A stretch of DNA of 64,000 nt from Acidovorax temperans (lineage in GTDB: Bacteria > Pseudomonadota > Gammaproteobacteria > Burkholderiales > Burkholderiaceae_C). A program made the translations under genes and the position numbers. This document shows positions 1 to 7,944 of the stretch, in pieces (within the stretch, counting starts at the first letter, position 1; every line of letters starts with the position of its first letter). The stretch covers positions 487,501 through 551,500 of the forward strand of contig NZ_VFPV01000001.1 in NCBI RefSeq assembly GCF_006716905.1. The letters are read 5' to 3'. The notes under the pieces are model-generated. The model did not search any database, was not told the origin of the DNA, and saw only the letters and a list, made by a program, of their open reading frames with translations.

Positions 1-1
1 G

Positions 2-724
2 GTTCAGCGGCCAGCGCAGTGCGTGGGCCTGCGGGTTGCCAAAGCTTTGCACGCCTGCGGCCTGGAGGGTGGCCCACAGGGCGCTGTGGTCGTGCGTGGG
101 GCGGGCGTCGGGCGGCAGTGCGGGGGTGCCGGGCCAGGGCTTGCGGTTGTCGTGGCCGTAGTTCCACTGGCCGCCTTCGGGCTCGCCTGCCTCATCGATC
201 AACACGCTGTGGCGCTGGCGCATGCGGCGGTAAAAGTGCTCCATGAGCCACTGCTTGCGGCCTTTGAACACCTCGGCCATTTCGGTGCGGGTGGTGTAGA
301 AGTGCCCGCTGCTGACGGCCTGCACGGCAAAGGCTTGCTCTGCACCCCAGGTGCGCAGTTGCTCGTCCAGCCGCCATTCGTCGGGGTGCTGGTATTGCAG
401 CGTGTGCGCGCCGTAGTGGGCCATGAGGGCGGCCAGGTTGTCAGGCATCGACTGGCGGTTGCTGGGGTCGTCAATCGCCACGTAGCGCACGCGGTGCCCG
501 GCTTCGCGCAAGTGGCGGGCCAGGTCGCGCATGGCGGCAAAGATGGCGAGGATTTTTTGCGCGTGGTGCAGCACATAGTCCGTTTCTTGCCGCACTTCCA
601 TCAGCACGTAGACCACGCATTCGTCGTGCGTGGCGAACCATGAGTGCTCAGGGTTGAGCTGGTCGCCCAGCAGCAGGCGCAGCGTGTGGGCACGCTGTGG
701 GGTGGAGGATTGCTGCGTGGTCAT
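2..724 (-). CDS. Cryptochrome/photolyase-related protein (DPRP family), C-terminal part beyond window
   Basis: The gene begins at an ATG whose first bases overlap the TGA of the upstream cryptochrome DASH gene (shared ATGA) and stays open to the window edge, giving about 241 N-terminal residues. Early residues contain RLLLGDQLNPEHSWF, the usual start of the deoxyribodipyrimidine photolyase-related family. That family includes the FAD and 4Fe-4S bacterial (6-4) photolyases, which repair UV photoproducts with light. The following stretch resembles the Rossmann-like antenna domain. The FAD domain and cluster cysteines lie outside the window, so repair activity is inferred from family only. It is the last visible gene of a five-gene coupled operon with a second photolyase-type flavoprotein. 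Confidence 0.85.
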   Translation of the reverse strand, partial: MTTQQSSTPQRAHTLRLLLGDQLNPEHSWFATHDECVVYVLMEVRQETDYVLHHAQKILAIFAAMRDLARHLREAGHRVRYVAIDDPSNRQSMPDNLAALMAHYGAHTLQYQHPDEWRLDEQLRTWGAEQAFAVQAVSSGHFYTTRTEMAEVFKGRKQWLMEHFYRRMRQRHSVLIDEAGEPEGGQWNYGHDNRKPWPGTPALPPDARPTHDHSALWATLQAAGVQSFGNPQAHALRWPLN

Positions 725-2037
725 GCCGTGCCCCACAGTCGGCGGTAGCTGCCGTCGGCATCGTGGTCTTGCGCCTGCTTGATGGGGTTGAAGCGGCGGC
801 CTCCGCGCGGGTCGGTGCCGCGCCCGGCGATGTAGAGCCAGTTGGCCTGGTTGCTGTACACGTCGTAGTCCACCAGTTGCGATTCAAACCATGCCGCGCC
901 CGCACGCCAGTCGCCCCGTAGGTCGTAGATGAGGTAGCTGGCCACCACCTGGCGCAGGCGGTTGCTGAGGTAGCCGGTAGCGGCCAGCTCGCGCATGGCG
1001 GCATCGACCAGGGGCTGGCCGGTATCGCCCCGGCACCAGCGATCAAAACCGCGCGGGTTGTGCGGAGCAGGCGGCAGTTCTGACAGCCCCCGCGCCCGGT
1101 ACAGCGCTGCGCCATATTGCAGGTGCAGCAGCCGAAAGTAGTCGCGCCACAGCAGCTCAAACCAGAGCCAGTAGGTGCCGTCGTTCGCGCCGTGGTCGCG
1201 CTCGAAATCTTTCAGCTCAGCATCAATCTGGCGCGGCGAGAGTGCCCCCGTGGCCAGCCAGGGCGAGAACTTGCTGGAGTAATCCAGCCCCGTGAGCCCG
1301 TTGCGCGTGTCCTTGTAGCTGTGGGGCAGCTTGCGGGCAAGGTACTGGGCCAGGTGGGCCAACGCGGCAGTCTCGCTGCCATCACACGCGGTCGTTCCGT
1401 AGGGGAAGGACGAGCGGCCATCGCTGCCCTGGGGCGGTGTGGGTTGCTGGATGCTGGCAGCGCCCTGCTCTGCACCCACGGCTTGCAACACAGGCGCGGG
1501 TACCTCGGGTGGCGGCAACAGCTTCGTGGGCACGGGCAATGGCGCGGCGGGGGTGATGCCTGCACGCTCCACCTTCTGGCGGAAGGTGGTGAACACGCCG
1601 GGCAGCTGGTCTACCGGCCACGGCATACTCACCGGAGGCAGCAGGCTGCTGTGCCACACCGTGCGCACTTGCAGGCCCGCAGCGCGCAGTGCGGCCACCT
1701 CGGCCTGCTCGTAGGGGGCGGCAATGTCTTCACACACCACAGTGGTGGCACCCACGGCCTGGGCCAGTTGCGGCAAGGCGGTGGCGGGCGGGGCCTGGCA
1801 GATGAGCAGCGGGTTGCCCAACGCTTTCATCTGCCCTTGCAACCCACGCAGCGCTGCGGCGGTGAAGGCCCGGCGGTGTGCGCCCACACGGGCAAAGCCC
1901 CAGGACGTGCGTTCATCGGGCGCGGGCAGGCACACCACGGGCAGCAGGTGGGTAGCACCGCTGGTGAGCGCTGCGCACAGCGCGGGTTGGTCGTGCAGGC
2001 GCAGGTCGTTGCGGAACCAGAACAGCACGGTGCTCAT
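721..2037 (-). CDS. Cryptochrome DASH / deoxyribodipyrimidine photolyase
   Basis: A 438-residue FAD protein of the photolyase/cryptochrome superfamily; DASH members repair cyclobutane dimers in single-stranded DNA and may sense blue light. Residues 1-130 form the antenna-binding alpha/beta domain ([15 protein letters not shown] near the start). The FAD domain runs from about 225 to the end, with [19 protein letters not shown] near 249-267 and [11 protein letters not shown] near 292-302. The C-terminal block [20 protein letters not shown] (390-409) followed by RRFNPIKQA is diagnostic of DASH proteins. The start at 2037 was chosen because the longer frame only reads through the preceding DUF2256 gene. 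It overlaps the DUF2256 stop and the next gene's start by ATGA on both sides, implying translational coupling. Confidence 0.93.
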   Translation of the reverse strand: MSTVLFWFRNDLRLHDQPALCAALTSGATHLLPVVCLPAPDERTSWGFARVGAHRRAFTAAALRGLQGQMKALGNPLLICQAPPATALPQLAQAVGATTVVCEDIAAPYEQAEVAALRAAGLQVRTVWHSSLLPPVSMPWPVDQLPGVFTTFRQKVERAGITPAAPLPVPTKLLPPPEVPAPVLQAVGAEQGAASIQQPTPPQGSDGRSSFPYGTTACDGSETAALAHLAQYLARKLPHSYKDTRNGLTGLDYSSKFSPWLATGALSPRQIDAELKDFERDHGANDGTYWLWFELLWRDYFRLLHLQYGAALYRARGLSELPPAPHNPRGFDRWCRGDTGQPLVDAAMRELAATGYLSNRLRQVVASYLIYDLRGDWRAGAAWFESQLVDYDVYSNQANWLYIAGRGTDPRGGRRFNPIKQAQDHDADGSYRRLWGTA

Positions 2038-2207
2038 GCGGCTCCCTCCCCTACGGCGTTGCCAGTGCGCTTGCGTTCGCTGCGGCAGCGGTCGGAGCAG
2101 TACTTCACCTCGTCCCACACCTTTTCCCACTTCTTGCGCCACGTGAAAGGCAGGCCACAGCGCAGGCAGGTTTTCTGCGGCAGGTCTTGTTTTTTGCGCA
2201 TGCGCAT
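2034..2207 (-). CDS. DUF2256 small zinc-ribbon-like protein
   Basis: A 57-residue basic protein matching DUF2256. It has a [14 protein letters not shown] motif followed by VKYCSDRC, so four cysteines as two CxxC/CxxxC-like pairs that probably bind zinc. The function is unknown; the family is often encoded next to cryptochrome/photolyase genes, exactly as here. Two ATGs lie six bases apart (2207 and 2201); the first is used. Its stop overlaps the cryptochrome DASH start (ATGA), and it begins 15 bases after the flavoprotein gene. Confidence 0.85.
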   Translation of the reverse strand: MRMRKKQDLPQKTCLRCGLPFTWRKKWEKVWDEVKYCSDRCRSERKRTGNAVGEGAA

Positions 2208-2222
2208 GGCGGGCCCTTTGGT

Positions 2223-3263
2223 TCAGCGGGCCTGCTGCAATTGATGCGCCAGCGATTGGCCGCTGAGCCACGCGCCTTCCACCTTGCCGCCGTTGAGCCA
2301 GTCACCGCACATGCCCACGCGCATGGTGGCGTCCCACCAGTAGCCTTGGGTGAGTGCAGGTTCGGTGTCGGCATAGCGCCAGCGATGGGCCGTGGCCTGC
2401 ACGAGGTGTGCGGCCGGGCCGCCCAGCGCGGCAAACGCGGCGAGCAAGGTGGCGGTCACAGTGTCGGCGCTGTCTTCGATATGGGCTTCGCTCCACTCGG
2501 GGCTCGCATGCAGCAGCCAGGTTTCCGTGCCGGGGGGCACGGTGCGGCCCGGCTTGCTGCTGTCGCGGGCTACCCAGCGCAACGGCCCGTCGTTGATGAA
2601 GGCGCCATCCCACGGCAGCGGCACGGGCGCGGGGCAGCGCACCATCACGGCCCAGCTGCCGCGCATGCGGGCACTGGCGGCCACCGCAGCGCCCGCCGCT
2701 GCCACGGGCTGCAGCAATGGCACGGCTTGGGGGGCTGGCACGGCCAACAGCACCGCGCTGTAACGCTGGGCGTGCAAGCCATGCTCTGCCGAGGTAAGGG
2801 CCCAGCCGTCTACCTGCCGATCCAGCCACTGCACCGTGGTTTGCCACTGGGTTTGGGTACATTCGCCCGCCTGCTGCAAGCCCTGCACCAGCCAGGCGGC
2901 GGGGGATGTCATGCGGGGTGCGCCGACAAAACGTTCCAGCGGCGTCTCGGGCGTGGACCAGGTGCTGCCGTCAAAGCTGGCGAGGCGTGCGTCCCATAGC
3001 GCGGCCACGCCGGCCTGCTGCCAGCGGGCTACTTCGGCGCGAAAGGTGGCATCGCGTGCCGTGAAGTACTGCGCGCCGTGGTCGCACTGCCAGGGGCCTG
3101 CGGGGTCGTCGGCGCGGCGCGTGCTCATGCGGCCAGAGGGGCCCCGGCTTTTGTCAAACACATGCACCTGGTGCCCGGCCTGAACCAGGGCTTGGGCACA
3201 TGACAAGCCCGCCAAACCCGCGCCAATGATGGCGACGGGCAACGCTTGCGCAGTGGTGGTCAT
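2223..3263 (-). CDS. Renalase-like NAD(P)/FAD-dependent oxidoreductase
   Basis: A 346-residue flavoprotein. The N-terminus has the dinucleotide-binding motif VAIIGAGLAGLSCAQAL followed by VFDKSRGPSGRMSTRR, and then DHGAQYFTARD near residue 60, typical of the bacterial renalase-like amine oxidase group. The C-terminus has the second FAD-contact block, with CGDWLNGGKVEGAWLSG. The substrate is unknown. Family members commonly sit in photolyase/lipocalin clusters of light-responsive proteobacteria, which fits the context. Its start overlaps the lipocalin stop by ATGA. Confidence 0.85.
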   Translation of the reverse strand: MTTTAQALPVAIIGAGLAGLSCAQALVQAGHQVHVFDKSRGPSGRMSTRRADDPAGPWQCDHGAQYFTARDATFRAEVARWQQAGVAALWDARLASFDGSTWSTPETPLERFVGAPRMTSPAAWLVQGLQQAGECTQTQWQTTVQWLDRQVDGWALTSAEHGLHAQRYSAVLLAVPAPQAVPLLQPVAAAGAAVAASARMRGSWAVMVRCPAPVPLPWDGAFINDGPLRWVARDSSKPGRTVPPGTETWLLHASPEWSEAHIEDSADTVTATLLAAFAALGGPAAHLVQATAHRWRYADTEPALTQGYWWDATMRVGMCGDWLNGGKVEGAWLSGQSLAHQLQQAR

Positions 3264-3808
3264 GGCTGCGGGTCCGTGCGCTCGTGGGTCACCCAGATCA
3301 GCGCCTGGGTGTCGATGCCCAAGGCCTTGGCACGGGCGACGATCTGCTCACGCAGTGCGGGCGCGAGTTGCTTGGTGCGCGACAGAACCCAGAAGTAACC
3401 GCGGTCTGGCCCCACCACCAAGGCCCACTGGTAGTCCGCATCCAGCGCCGCCACGTGGTAGCCACCGTAGAACGGGCCGAAGAATGACACCTTGAGCGAA
3501 GCGGTGTTGGCGTCGCCCGTGAACAGGGCCTTGCCCACGGCCTGGCGCCATTGGTTCTTGGCCACGTCAAAACCCCGGTTCACCACCCGCACACTGCCGT
3601 CGCTCTGGCGCTGGTAGGTGGCACTCACGTCCATCATGCCGCGTTCAAACGAATGGTCTAGCCGCGCCAATTCGTACCAGCGGCCCTCGTAGCGAGCCAG
3701 GTCGAACGGCGAAACAGCCGCTATACCCTGGGGCGGCTGCATGGAAGCGCAGCCCGCCAAAACGGCTGCCGCGCCCAGGGAGGCGAGCAGCACTGCACGG
3801 CGAAGCAT
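3260..3808 (-). CDS. blc: Lipocalin family lipoprotein (Blc-like)
   Basis: About 182 residues from the ATG at 3808. The N-terminus is a lipoprotein signal, MLRRAVLLASLGAAAVLAGC, with the lipobox LAGC, so the mature protein should be outer-membrane or periplasm anchored. The mature part has the bacterial lipocalin signature YEGRWYELARLDHSFERG followed by YQRQSDGSVRVVNRG, and a later GPFYGGYHVAALD segment. Lipocalins of this type bind lipids or fatty acids and are linked to membrane stress. In-frame upstream starts (ATG at 3826, TTG at 3835) exist but none has a clear ribosome-binding site. It is the first gene of the photoprotection operon and overlaps the next gene by ATGA. Confidence 0.9.
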   Translation of the reverse strand: MLRRAVLLASLGAAAVLAGCASMQPPQGIAAVSPFDLARYEGRWYELARLDHSFERGMMDVSATYQRQSDGSVRVVNRGFDVAKNQWRQAVGKALFTGDANTASLKVSFFGPFYGGYHVAALDADYQWALVVGPDRGYFWVLSRTKQLAPALREQIVARAKALGIDTQALIWVTHERTDPQP

Positions 3809-3856
3809 GGGGGTGGGTGGAGGCATAAAAACCAATCAGTCACAAAACGAACCGAA

Positions 3857-3866
3857 TGGTATACCA
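3857..3866. promoter_or_regulatory. Palindrome TGGTATACCA in divergent promoter region
   Basis: A perfect 10-bp palindrome lies in the roughly 170-bp region between the divergent lipocalin operon and the glutaredoxin gene, about 50 bases before the lipocalin start. It is a candidate operator for a dimeric regulator. No regulator gene is adjacent, so the assignment is weak. Confidence 0.3.
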
Positions 3867-3974
3867 AACAAAGCAGGCACCACGAAGCTGCACGCTGCGC
3901 CCCTCTGCCCGCCTGCGCAGGCCATCAGCAGCCCCGCCAGCACCTGCCCGCGCCGCCGCTTAAACTTGGCACCC

Positions 3975-4217
3975 ATGACCCTCAAGATCACCGTTTATTC
4001 CAAGTCCGCCTGCCCCCAGTGCGAATCGGCCAAGAGCCTGCTGAAGGCGCGCTCACTGCCCTACGAAGAAATCAAGATCGACGATGAAGCCGAACGCCTG
4101 GCCTTCTACGCCAAGTGCGGCCCCGCCGTGCGGCAGATGCCGCAGGTGTTCATCAACGACCAGCGCGTGGGTGGGCTCACCGGGCTGCAGGCCGCGCTGC
4201 AGCAACTGGGCCTGTGA
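3975..4217 (+). CDS. Glutaredoxin family protein
   Basis: An 80-residue single-domain thioredoxin-fold protein. It has the active-site motif CPQC near residues 12-15 (YSKSACPQCESAK), the cis-proline region RQMPQVFIND and a GG turn (RVGGLTGLQAAL), as in glutaredoxins. It would use glutathione to reduce disulfides or mixed disulfides in the cytoplasm. The start at 3975 gives the normal family length; a longer in-frame extension has no homologous features. A good terminator follows within 30 bases, so it is probably monocistronic. Confidence 0.88.
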   Translation: MTLKITVYSKSACPQCESAKSLLKARSLPYEEIKIDDEAERLAFYAKCGPAVRQMPQVFINDQRVGGLTGLQAALQQLGL

Positions 4218-4244
4218 GGGCCCGATCTCCCTCATCTCCCTTTC

Positions 4245-4274
4245 AAGGGCCGGGCCAATACCTCGGCCCTTTTT
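4245..4274 (+). terminator. Rho-independent terminator after glutaredoxin gene
   Basis: A GC-rich stem (AAGGGCCG pairing with CGGCCCTT) closes an 11-nt loop and is followed by a T-run. It lies 28 bases after the glutaredoxin stop on the same strand. Confidence 0.75.
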
Positions 4275-4388
4275 ACTGGCGGCTCCATTTGCAGCGGCAA
4301 ACCGCCTCTTCCACTCCTGAGCACTCCACTGGTACTGCCGCAGGCGCCCTCCTTCCACGTGCGCGGGTGTCCTACACGGTGCGCGCGA

Positions 4389-4411
4389 CGGCAGTGCTGC
4401 AATAAAGCACT
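4389..4411. repeat. Small perfect inverted repeat in intergenic DNA
   Basis: GCAGTGCT and AGCACTGC are separated by 7 nt. A second C5/G5 hairpin follows at about 4417-4431. Neither has a T-run. The 4275-4497 gap before the DUF2789 gene holds nothing else recognisable; these may be an operator or an RNA leader structure. Confidence 0.35.
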
Positions 4412-4497
4412 GCACAAGAGCCCCCAGGGGGGCGCTGCAGCCACCAGACGCAGGCTTTGCGGCCCGCGTTGTTATCGCTGAGCTATTGAGGAGCACC

Positions 4498-4752
4498 ATG
4501 GAACTCGGGATTCACACCATGTCCGACCTGTTTGAGCAGCTGGGCCTGCCTTCAGACGAAGAGTCGATGACCACCTTCATCGCCACCCACCGCACCACCG
4601 CGGTGAACTTCACGCTGCCAGACGTTGCGATATGGACGCCTGCGCAGGCCAAGTTTTTGCGCGAGGCGATTGCTGCCGATGCCGACTGGGCCATTCCGGC
4701 CGAACAATTGAGCCAGGCGCTGGGCTGTGGCATTGGGCCGCGCAAGGACTGA
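4498..4752 (+). CDS. DUF2789 domain-containing protein
   Basis: An 84-residue protein matching the DUF2789 family: the HTMSDLFEQLGLPSDE opening, the middle FIATHR segment, and the C-terminal AQAKFLREAIAADADWA block. The function is unknown; it is predicted small, soluble and cytoplasmic. The start at 4498 is supported by GAGGAG five bases upstream. Another in-frame ATG at 4519 would give a slightly shorter protein beginning MSDLFEQ. It converges on the alpha/beta hydrolase gene. Confidence 0.82.
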   Translation: MELGIHTMSDLFEQLGLPSDEESMTTFIATHRTTAVNFTLPDVAIWTPAQAKFLREAIAADADWAIPAEQLSQALGCGIGPRKD

Positions 4753-4780
4753 GCAACGCCCCCACTGCGCGGCGCGCGCT

Positions 4781-5671
4781 TCAGCCAGCGGCCAAGAAGC
4801 CATCCACCAGCGCGTAGTGCGCGGGCACATTCAGCGCCGGTGCGTGGCCGCAGCCGGGCACTTCCACCACCTGCAGCAGGCCCCGCTGGCCGGGGCCCCG
4901 GCGCTGCATCTCGGCAATCGTGGCGGGCAAGACCAGGTCGGAATCCACCCCGCGCAGGCACAGCACAGGGATGTGCAGCCGGTCATAGTGATCCCACATC
5001 AGGTAATCGTTTTCATGGTGGGTGAACTGCTGCACCATGGCCGGGTCGTAGTGCGGCGTGACCCGCCCGTCAGGCAGGCGCCGGGTGGAGGTTTCGGTAA
5101 GGTGCCGCCACTGCGCATCGCTCAGCCAGCCATAGGGCTGGTAGACCTGCCGGAAAAACGTTTCCAGTTCCAGCACGGTGTCAAACGCTGGCGGCTGGCC
5201 CGCGTACGCCCGGATGCGCTGCAGGGCGGCAGACGCCAGTTCGGGCGCATTGTCGTTGAGCAGCAGGCGGGTGATGCGGCCCTGCAGGCGCGGTTCATAC
5301 GTGCCAGCCGCACACACGGTGCCAATGGCACCGCCCATGCTGGTGCCCACCCACTGGGCCGTTTCAATGTCAAGTTCGTCGAACAGGTCTGCCGCCAGGC
5401 GCGCATAAAACGCAAGGCAGTATTCCTCGGCCGGCCGGGCCGCCCACTGGCTCAGGCCCCGCCCCAGGGTGTCGGGGCAGATAACCCGGTAGCGAGGCGC
5501 CAGGTGGCGGGCCAGCTCGTCCATGTCGCGCCCGGTGCGCGCCAGGCCATGCCATGCCACGACCACGGGGGCATCCGCCGCGCCCCACTCGGTGACGTGG
5601 ATTTCGTAACCCGCACAGCGGATGTAGCGTGACGATGGAGACATGGTGTGGAGCATGGGTTGGCAAAACAT
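4781..5671 (-). CDS. Alpha/beta fold hydrolase
   Basis: Up to 296 residues with the alpha/beta-hydrolase fold. There is an oxyanion-hole HG (VVVAWHGLART, about 37-47), a nucleophile elbow GTSMGG with Ser near residue 111, and a catalytic-His candidate in GCGHAPALN near the C-terminus. An acid residue is plausible in the RGVDSDLVLP segment. The substrate cannot be told from sequence; esterase or carbon-carbon hydrolase are both possible. Three in-frame ATGs lie at 5671, 5656 and 5644; the family-like N-terminus begins after the last (SSRYIRCAGYEIHVTEWG), so translation may start downstream of the coordinate given. It faces the 3-hydroxybutyrate-oligomer hydrolase upstream on the same strand. 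Confidence 0.82.
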   Translation of the reverse strand: MFCQPMLHTMSPSSRYIRCAGYEIHVTEWGAADAPVVVAWHGLARTGRDMDELARHLAPRYRVICPDTLGRGLSQWAARPAEEYCLAFYARLAADLFDELDIETAQWVGTSMGGAIGTVCAAGTYEPRLQGRITRLLLNDNAPELASAALQRIRAYAGQPPAFDTVLELETFFRQVYQPYGWLSDAQWRHLTETSTRRLPDGRVTPHYDPAMVQQFTHHENDYLMWDHYDRLHIPVLCLRGVDSDLVLPATIAEMQRRGPGQRGLLQVVEVPGCGHAPALNVPAHYALVDGFLAAG

Positions 5672-5715
5672 TGCGGGCCAGGCCCCTCAACAGAGCCCGG
5701 CACCGCGCGCTCGGA

Positions 5716-7905
5716 TCAGTTAGGCACGCTGACGGATGTGCCCACAAAGCCGATCTGGTCACCTGCAGCAGGTGCTGCCACAAAGGGCGGCACGTTGGCT
5801 GCCGTGATGGCGGGAGCCGCGCCCGGCACGCCACCACGCGGTGTAGTACGCACCACCTGGCTGGGGGGCAGCGCGCTGCCCGACTTCAAGTGGGCGTACA
5901 TCGCGTCCATCGCCTGGTTGAAGTACGGATGCAGCGGCACAAAGCGCGTATCAAACCCGCTGAAGGGCAGGAAGGTGTCGAAATGCTGGCCGTTGGTCAC
6001 CTCGATGTAGCGCAGCTTGGTGGACGCACCTTCGACCACGCGGTTGTAGGCCGTGTAAGCACGCGAGTTGTTGTTCACCGGCACCAGCGCATCACTGCGG
6101 CCGCTGACGATGATGGTGGGCTTGCCACGCAGGTTGCCGTTGAGCACCACTTCGGCAATGCCGGCACGCACGGCGTCGCTCTGCGCCTTGGTGGGGGTGC
6201 TGCTGGCCGTGAGCGCAGCGCCGGTCACCGAGTCCACGCCCGTCACCAGCGCGCGCTGGCACAGGGCGTTGTCCAGGCCAAAGTCAGCCACGCCGGTGGA
6301 GGGCGACACCGCAAACTGCCACGACTTCGCGCCGCCCACCGAGTCGTTGTAGACCACCGACACCGGCGTGCCATTGGAAGTGCCGTTGGCCGTGGCAAAG
6401 CTCTGCGCCAGGGCTGCAGGGCTCGCAGCGACGGGAACCCCCGTGGCATTCACCGAAGCAAAGCTGGTGTTGCACACGTTGGCGTCCACCGCAAAGCGGC
6501 CGTAGCTCACGGGGTACATGGCCGACAGGATGGGGCCGTTGCCCAGCGCATAGTGGGCGTTGTGCATCTGGTCCGTCTCAGGCGTCCAGCCGAAGGCGCG
6601 CAGCTTGTTCAAGGCGTCTTGCGCACGGGCGGCGGTGTCGGCACCACTGACCAGGCCCTTGGCGGCCAGACTGTCGCAGCGCGCCGTGGCGCGGGCAGTC
6701 ATGCCCACCAGGCCGATGTAGTTGAAGATGGAGGTTTCCGTCGACGCCGCGCCGGGCGCCAGGGCTGCGCAGGGCTGGTAGATGTTGCCGAAGGTGGTGA
6801 AGTCGGCCAGGGTCTTGCCATAGCCCGCCACGGCAGCGCCGCCAAACTGGATGCCGTAGCCGGTGGCCGTGGGCATTTCGGTCACAGGTTCGGAGGCCAC
6901 CACCCCGTCGATCAGGCCGCTGGTGTCCTGCTCGGCCGCGCGCAGCGAAGCCGCGCCGCCGTTGGATGCGGAGCCCGCAATCACGATGGTGTTGTCGGTC
7001 GTGAACGGCACGCGGTTGGCGTCGGTGCCGTAGCGCTCATTGAGCACGTACATGGCATAGCGACCCGCCGCCAGCGTGTCGCTGCCCCAGTCCTTCTCGG
7101 GGTTCATTTGCGAGTGCACATGCTTGATGGCCAGGCGGTTCGGGAACAGAGCGTTGTAGGCTGCGCGTGCAGCATCGGTGATGTTGGCGGCAAAGAACGA
7201 CAGCGAGCCCGCCGCCGTGCGGGTGGCGCGGGTGCCATCGACCTTGTGCACGGTGTCATCGGTCAGGTCGTGAATGCCCACGCCCTTGCCCGCATCGGTC
7301 AGTGCCACGGCGCAGCCCTTCTTCAAGCCCCACTCGCCTGCGGTGCCGATGGCGCCATACACACCGCGCGAACCGGACGAAGCGCCCAGCACCACGCACG
7401 GGTTGGCAGGGTTGAAGCTGTCGGGCACCTGCACGGCAATCACGGTGCGCTTGCGGCCCGAGCCGTCGTCGAGCACGGCCACATATTCACGGCCAGGAAT
7501 CAGGCCCTCGCTGCTGGTCACGGTGCCCGTGGCCGTCACATTGGGGCCATACAGGCTGCCGTAGCCGCCAGCAGTGGTGCCGTCCAGAATGCCGCGGTAG
7601 TTGGAATACAACGCGTTGCGGCGCAGCTCGGCCGCCGTGGGGTTGGCAGGGTCGGCATAGGCGGGCGCGGTGGCCAGGCCCAGGCCGGTTTTGCCGATGC
7701 CGCCCGTCAGCAAGTCTTGCGTGGCAGCGGTGTCGCCCTTGCCTGCAGCGGTGGCGGGGTACACCGTGCTGCTGACTTGCGTGATGCCTGCGGGCAGGTC
7801 ATTCGTGGGGGCGTCAGAGCCGCCACACGCGGTCAGCACCGCGCCCGCCAGTGCCGTCAGCGCCCACTGGGCGACGCGGTGTTTTTGCAGATTCGCTCTC
7901 ATCAT
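5716..7905 (-). CDS. D-(-)-3-hydroxybutyrate oligomer hydrolase, secreted
   Basis: A 729-residue protein with an N-terminal lipoprotein-type signal (hydrophobic stretch ending LTACG, about 23-28), so exported. It matches the 3-hydroxybutyrate-oligomer hydrolase family (about 700 residues), which cleaves 3HB oligomers released from polyhydroxybutyrate into monomers. The nucleophile motif is IAGSASNGGAAS, with Ser near residue 314. The C-terminal region has a His candidate in VTNGQHFDTFLPF. GAGGAG sits a few bases before the ATG pair at the start. It stands alone, just after the livM gene on the same strand with a 39-bp gap. Confidence 0.85.
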   Translation of the reverse strand: MMRANLQKHRVAQWALTALAGAVLTACGGSDAPTNDLPAGITQVSSTVYPATAAGKGDTAATQDLLTGGIGKTGLGLATAPAYADPANPTAAELRRNALYSNYRGILDGTTAGGYGSLYGPNVTATGTVTSSEGLIPGREYVAVLDDGSGRKRTVIAVQVPDSFNPANPCVVLGASSGSRGVYGAIGTAGEWGLKKGCAVALTDAGKGVGIHDLTDDTVHKVDGTRATRTAAGSLSFFAANITDAARAAYNALFPNRLAIKHVHSQMNPEKDWGSDTLAAGRYAMYVLNERYGTDANRVPFTTDNTIVIAGSASNGGAASLRAAEQDTSGLIDGVVASEPVTEMPTATGYGIQFGGAAVAGYGKTLADFTTFGNIYQPCAALAPGAASTETSIFNYIGLVGMTARATARCDSLAAKGLVSGADTAARAQDALNKLRAFGWTPETDQMHNAHYALGNGPILSAMYPVSYGRFAVDANVCNTSFASVNATGVPVAASPAALAQSFATANGTSNGTPVSVVYNDSVGGAKSWQFAVSPSTGVADFGLDNALCQRALVTGVDSVTGAALTASSTPTKAQSDAVRAGIAEVVLNGNLRGKPTIIVSGRSDALVPVNNNSRAYTAYNRVVEGASTKLRYIEVTNGQHFDTFLPFSGFDTRFVPLHPYFNQAMDAMYAHLKSGSALPPSQVVRTTPRGGVPGAAPAITAANVPPFVAAPAAGDQIGFVGTSVSVPN

Positions 7906-7944
7906 GTTGTCTCCTCATTTTTCTACTGACACAAAGGAGCGTGC

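Noticed and set aside
5629-7929. 766-codon plus-strand open frame
   Set aside because: It is the antisense of the 3-hydroxybutyrate-oligomer hydrolase gene, with low-complexity Arg/His/Gly/Ala content and no domain; typical of high-GC shadow frames.
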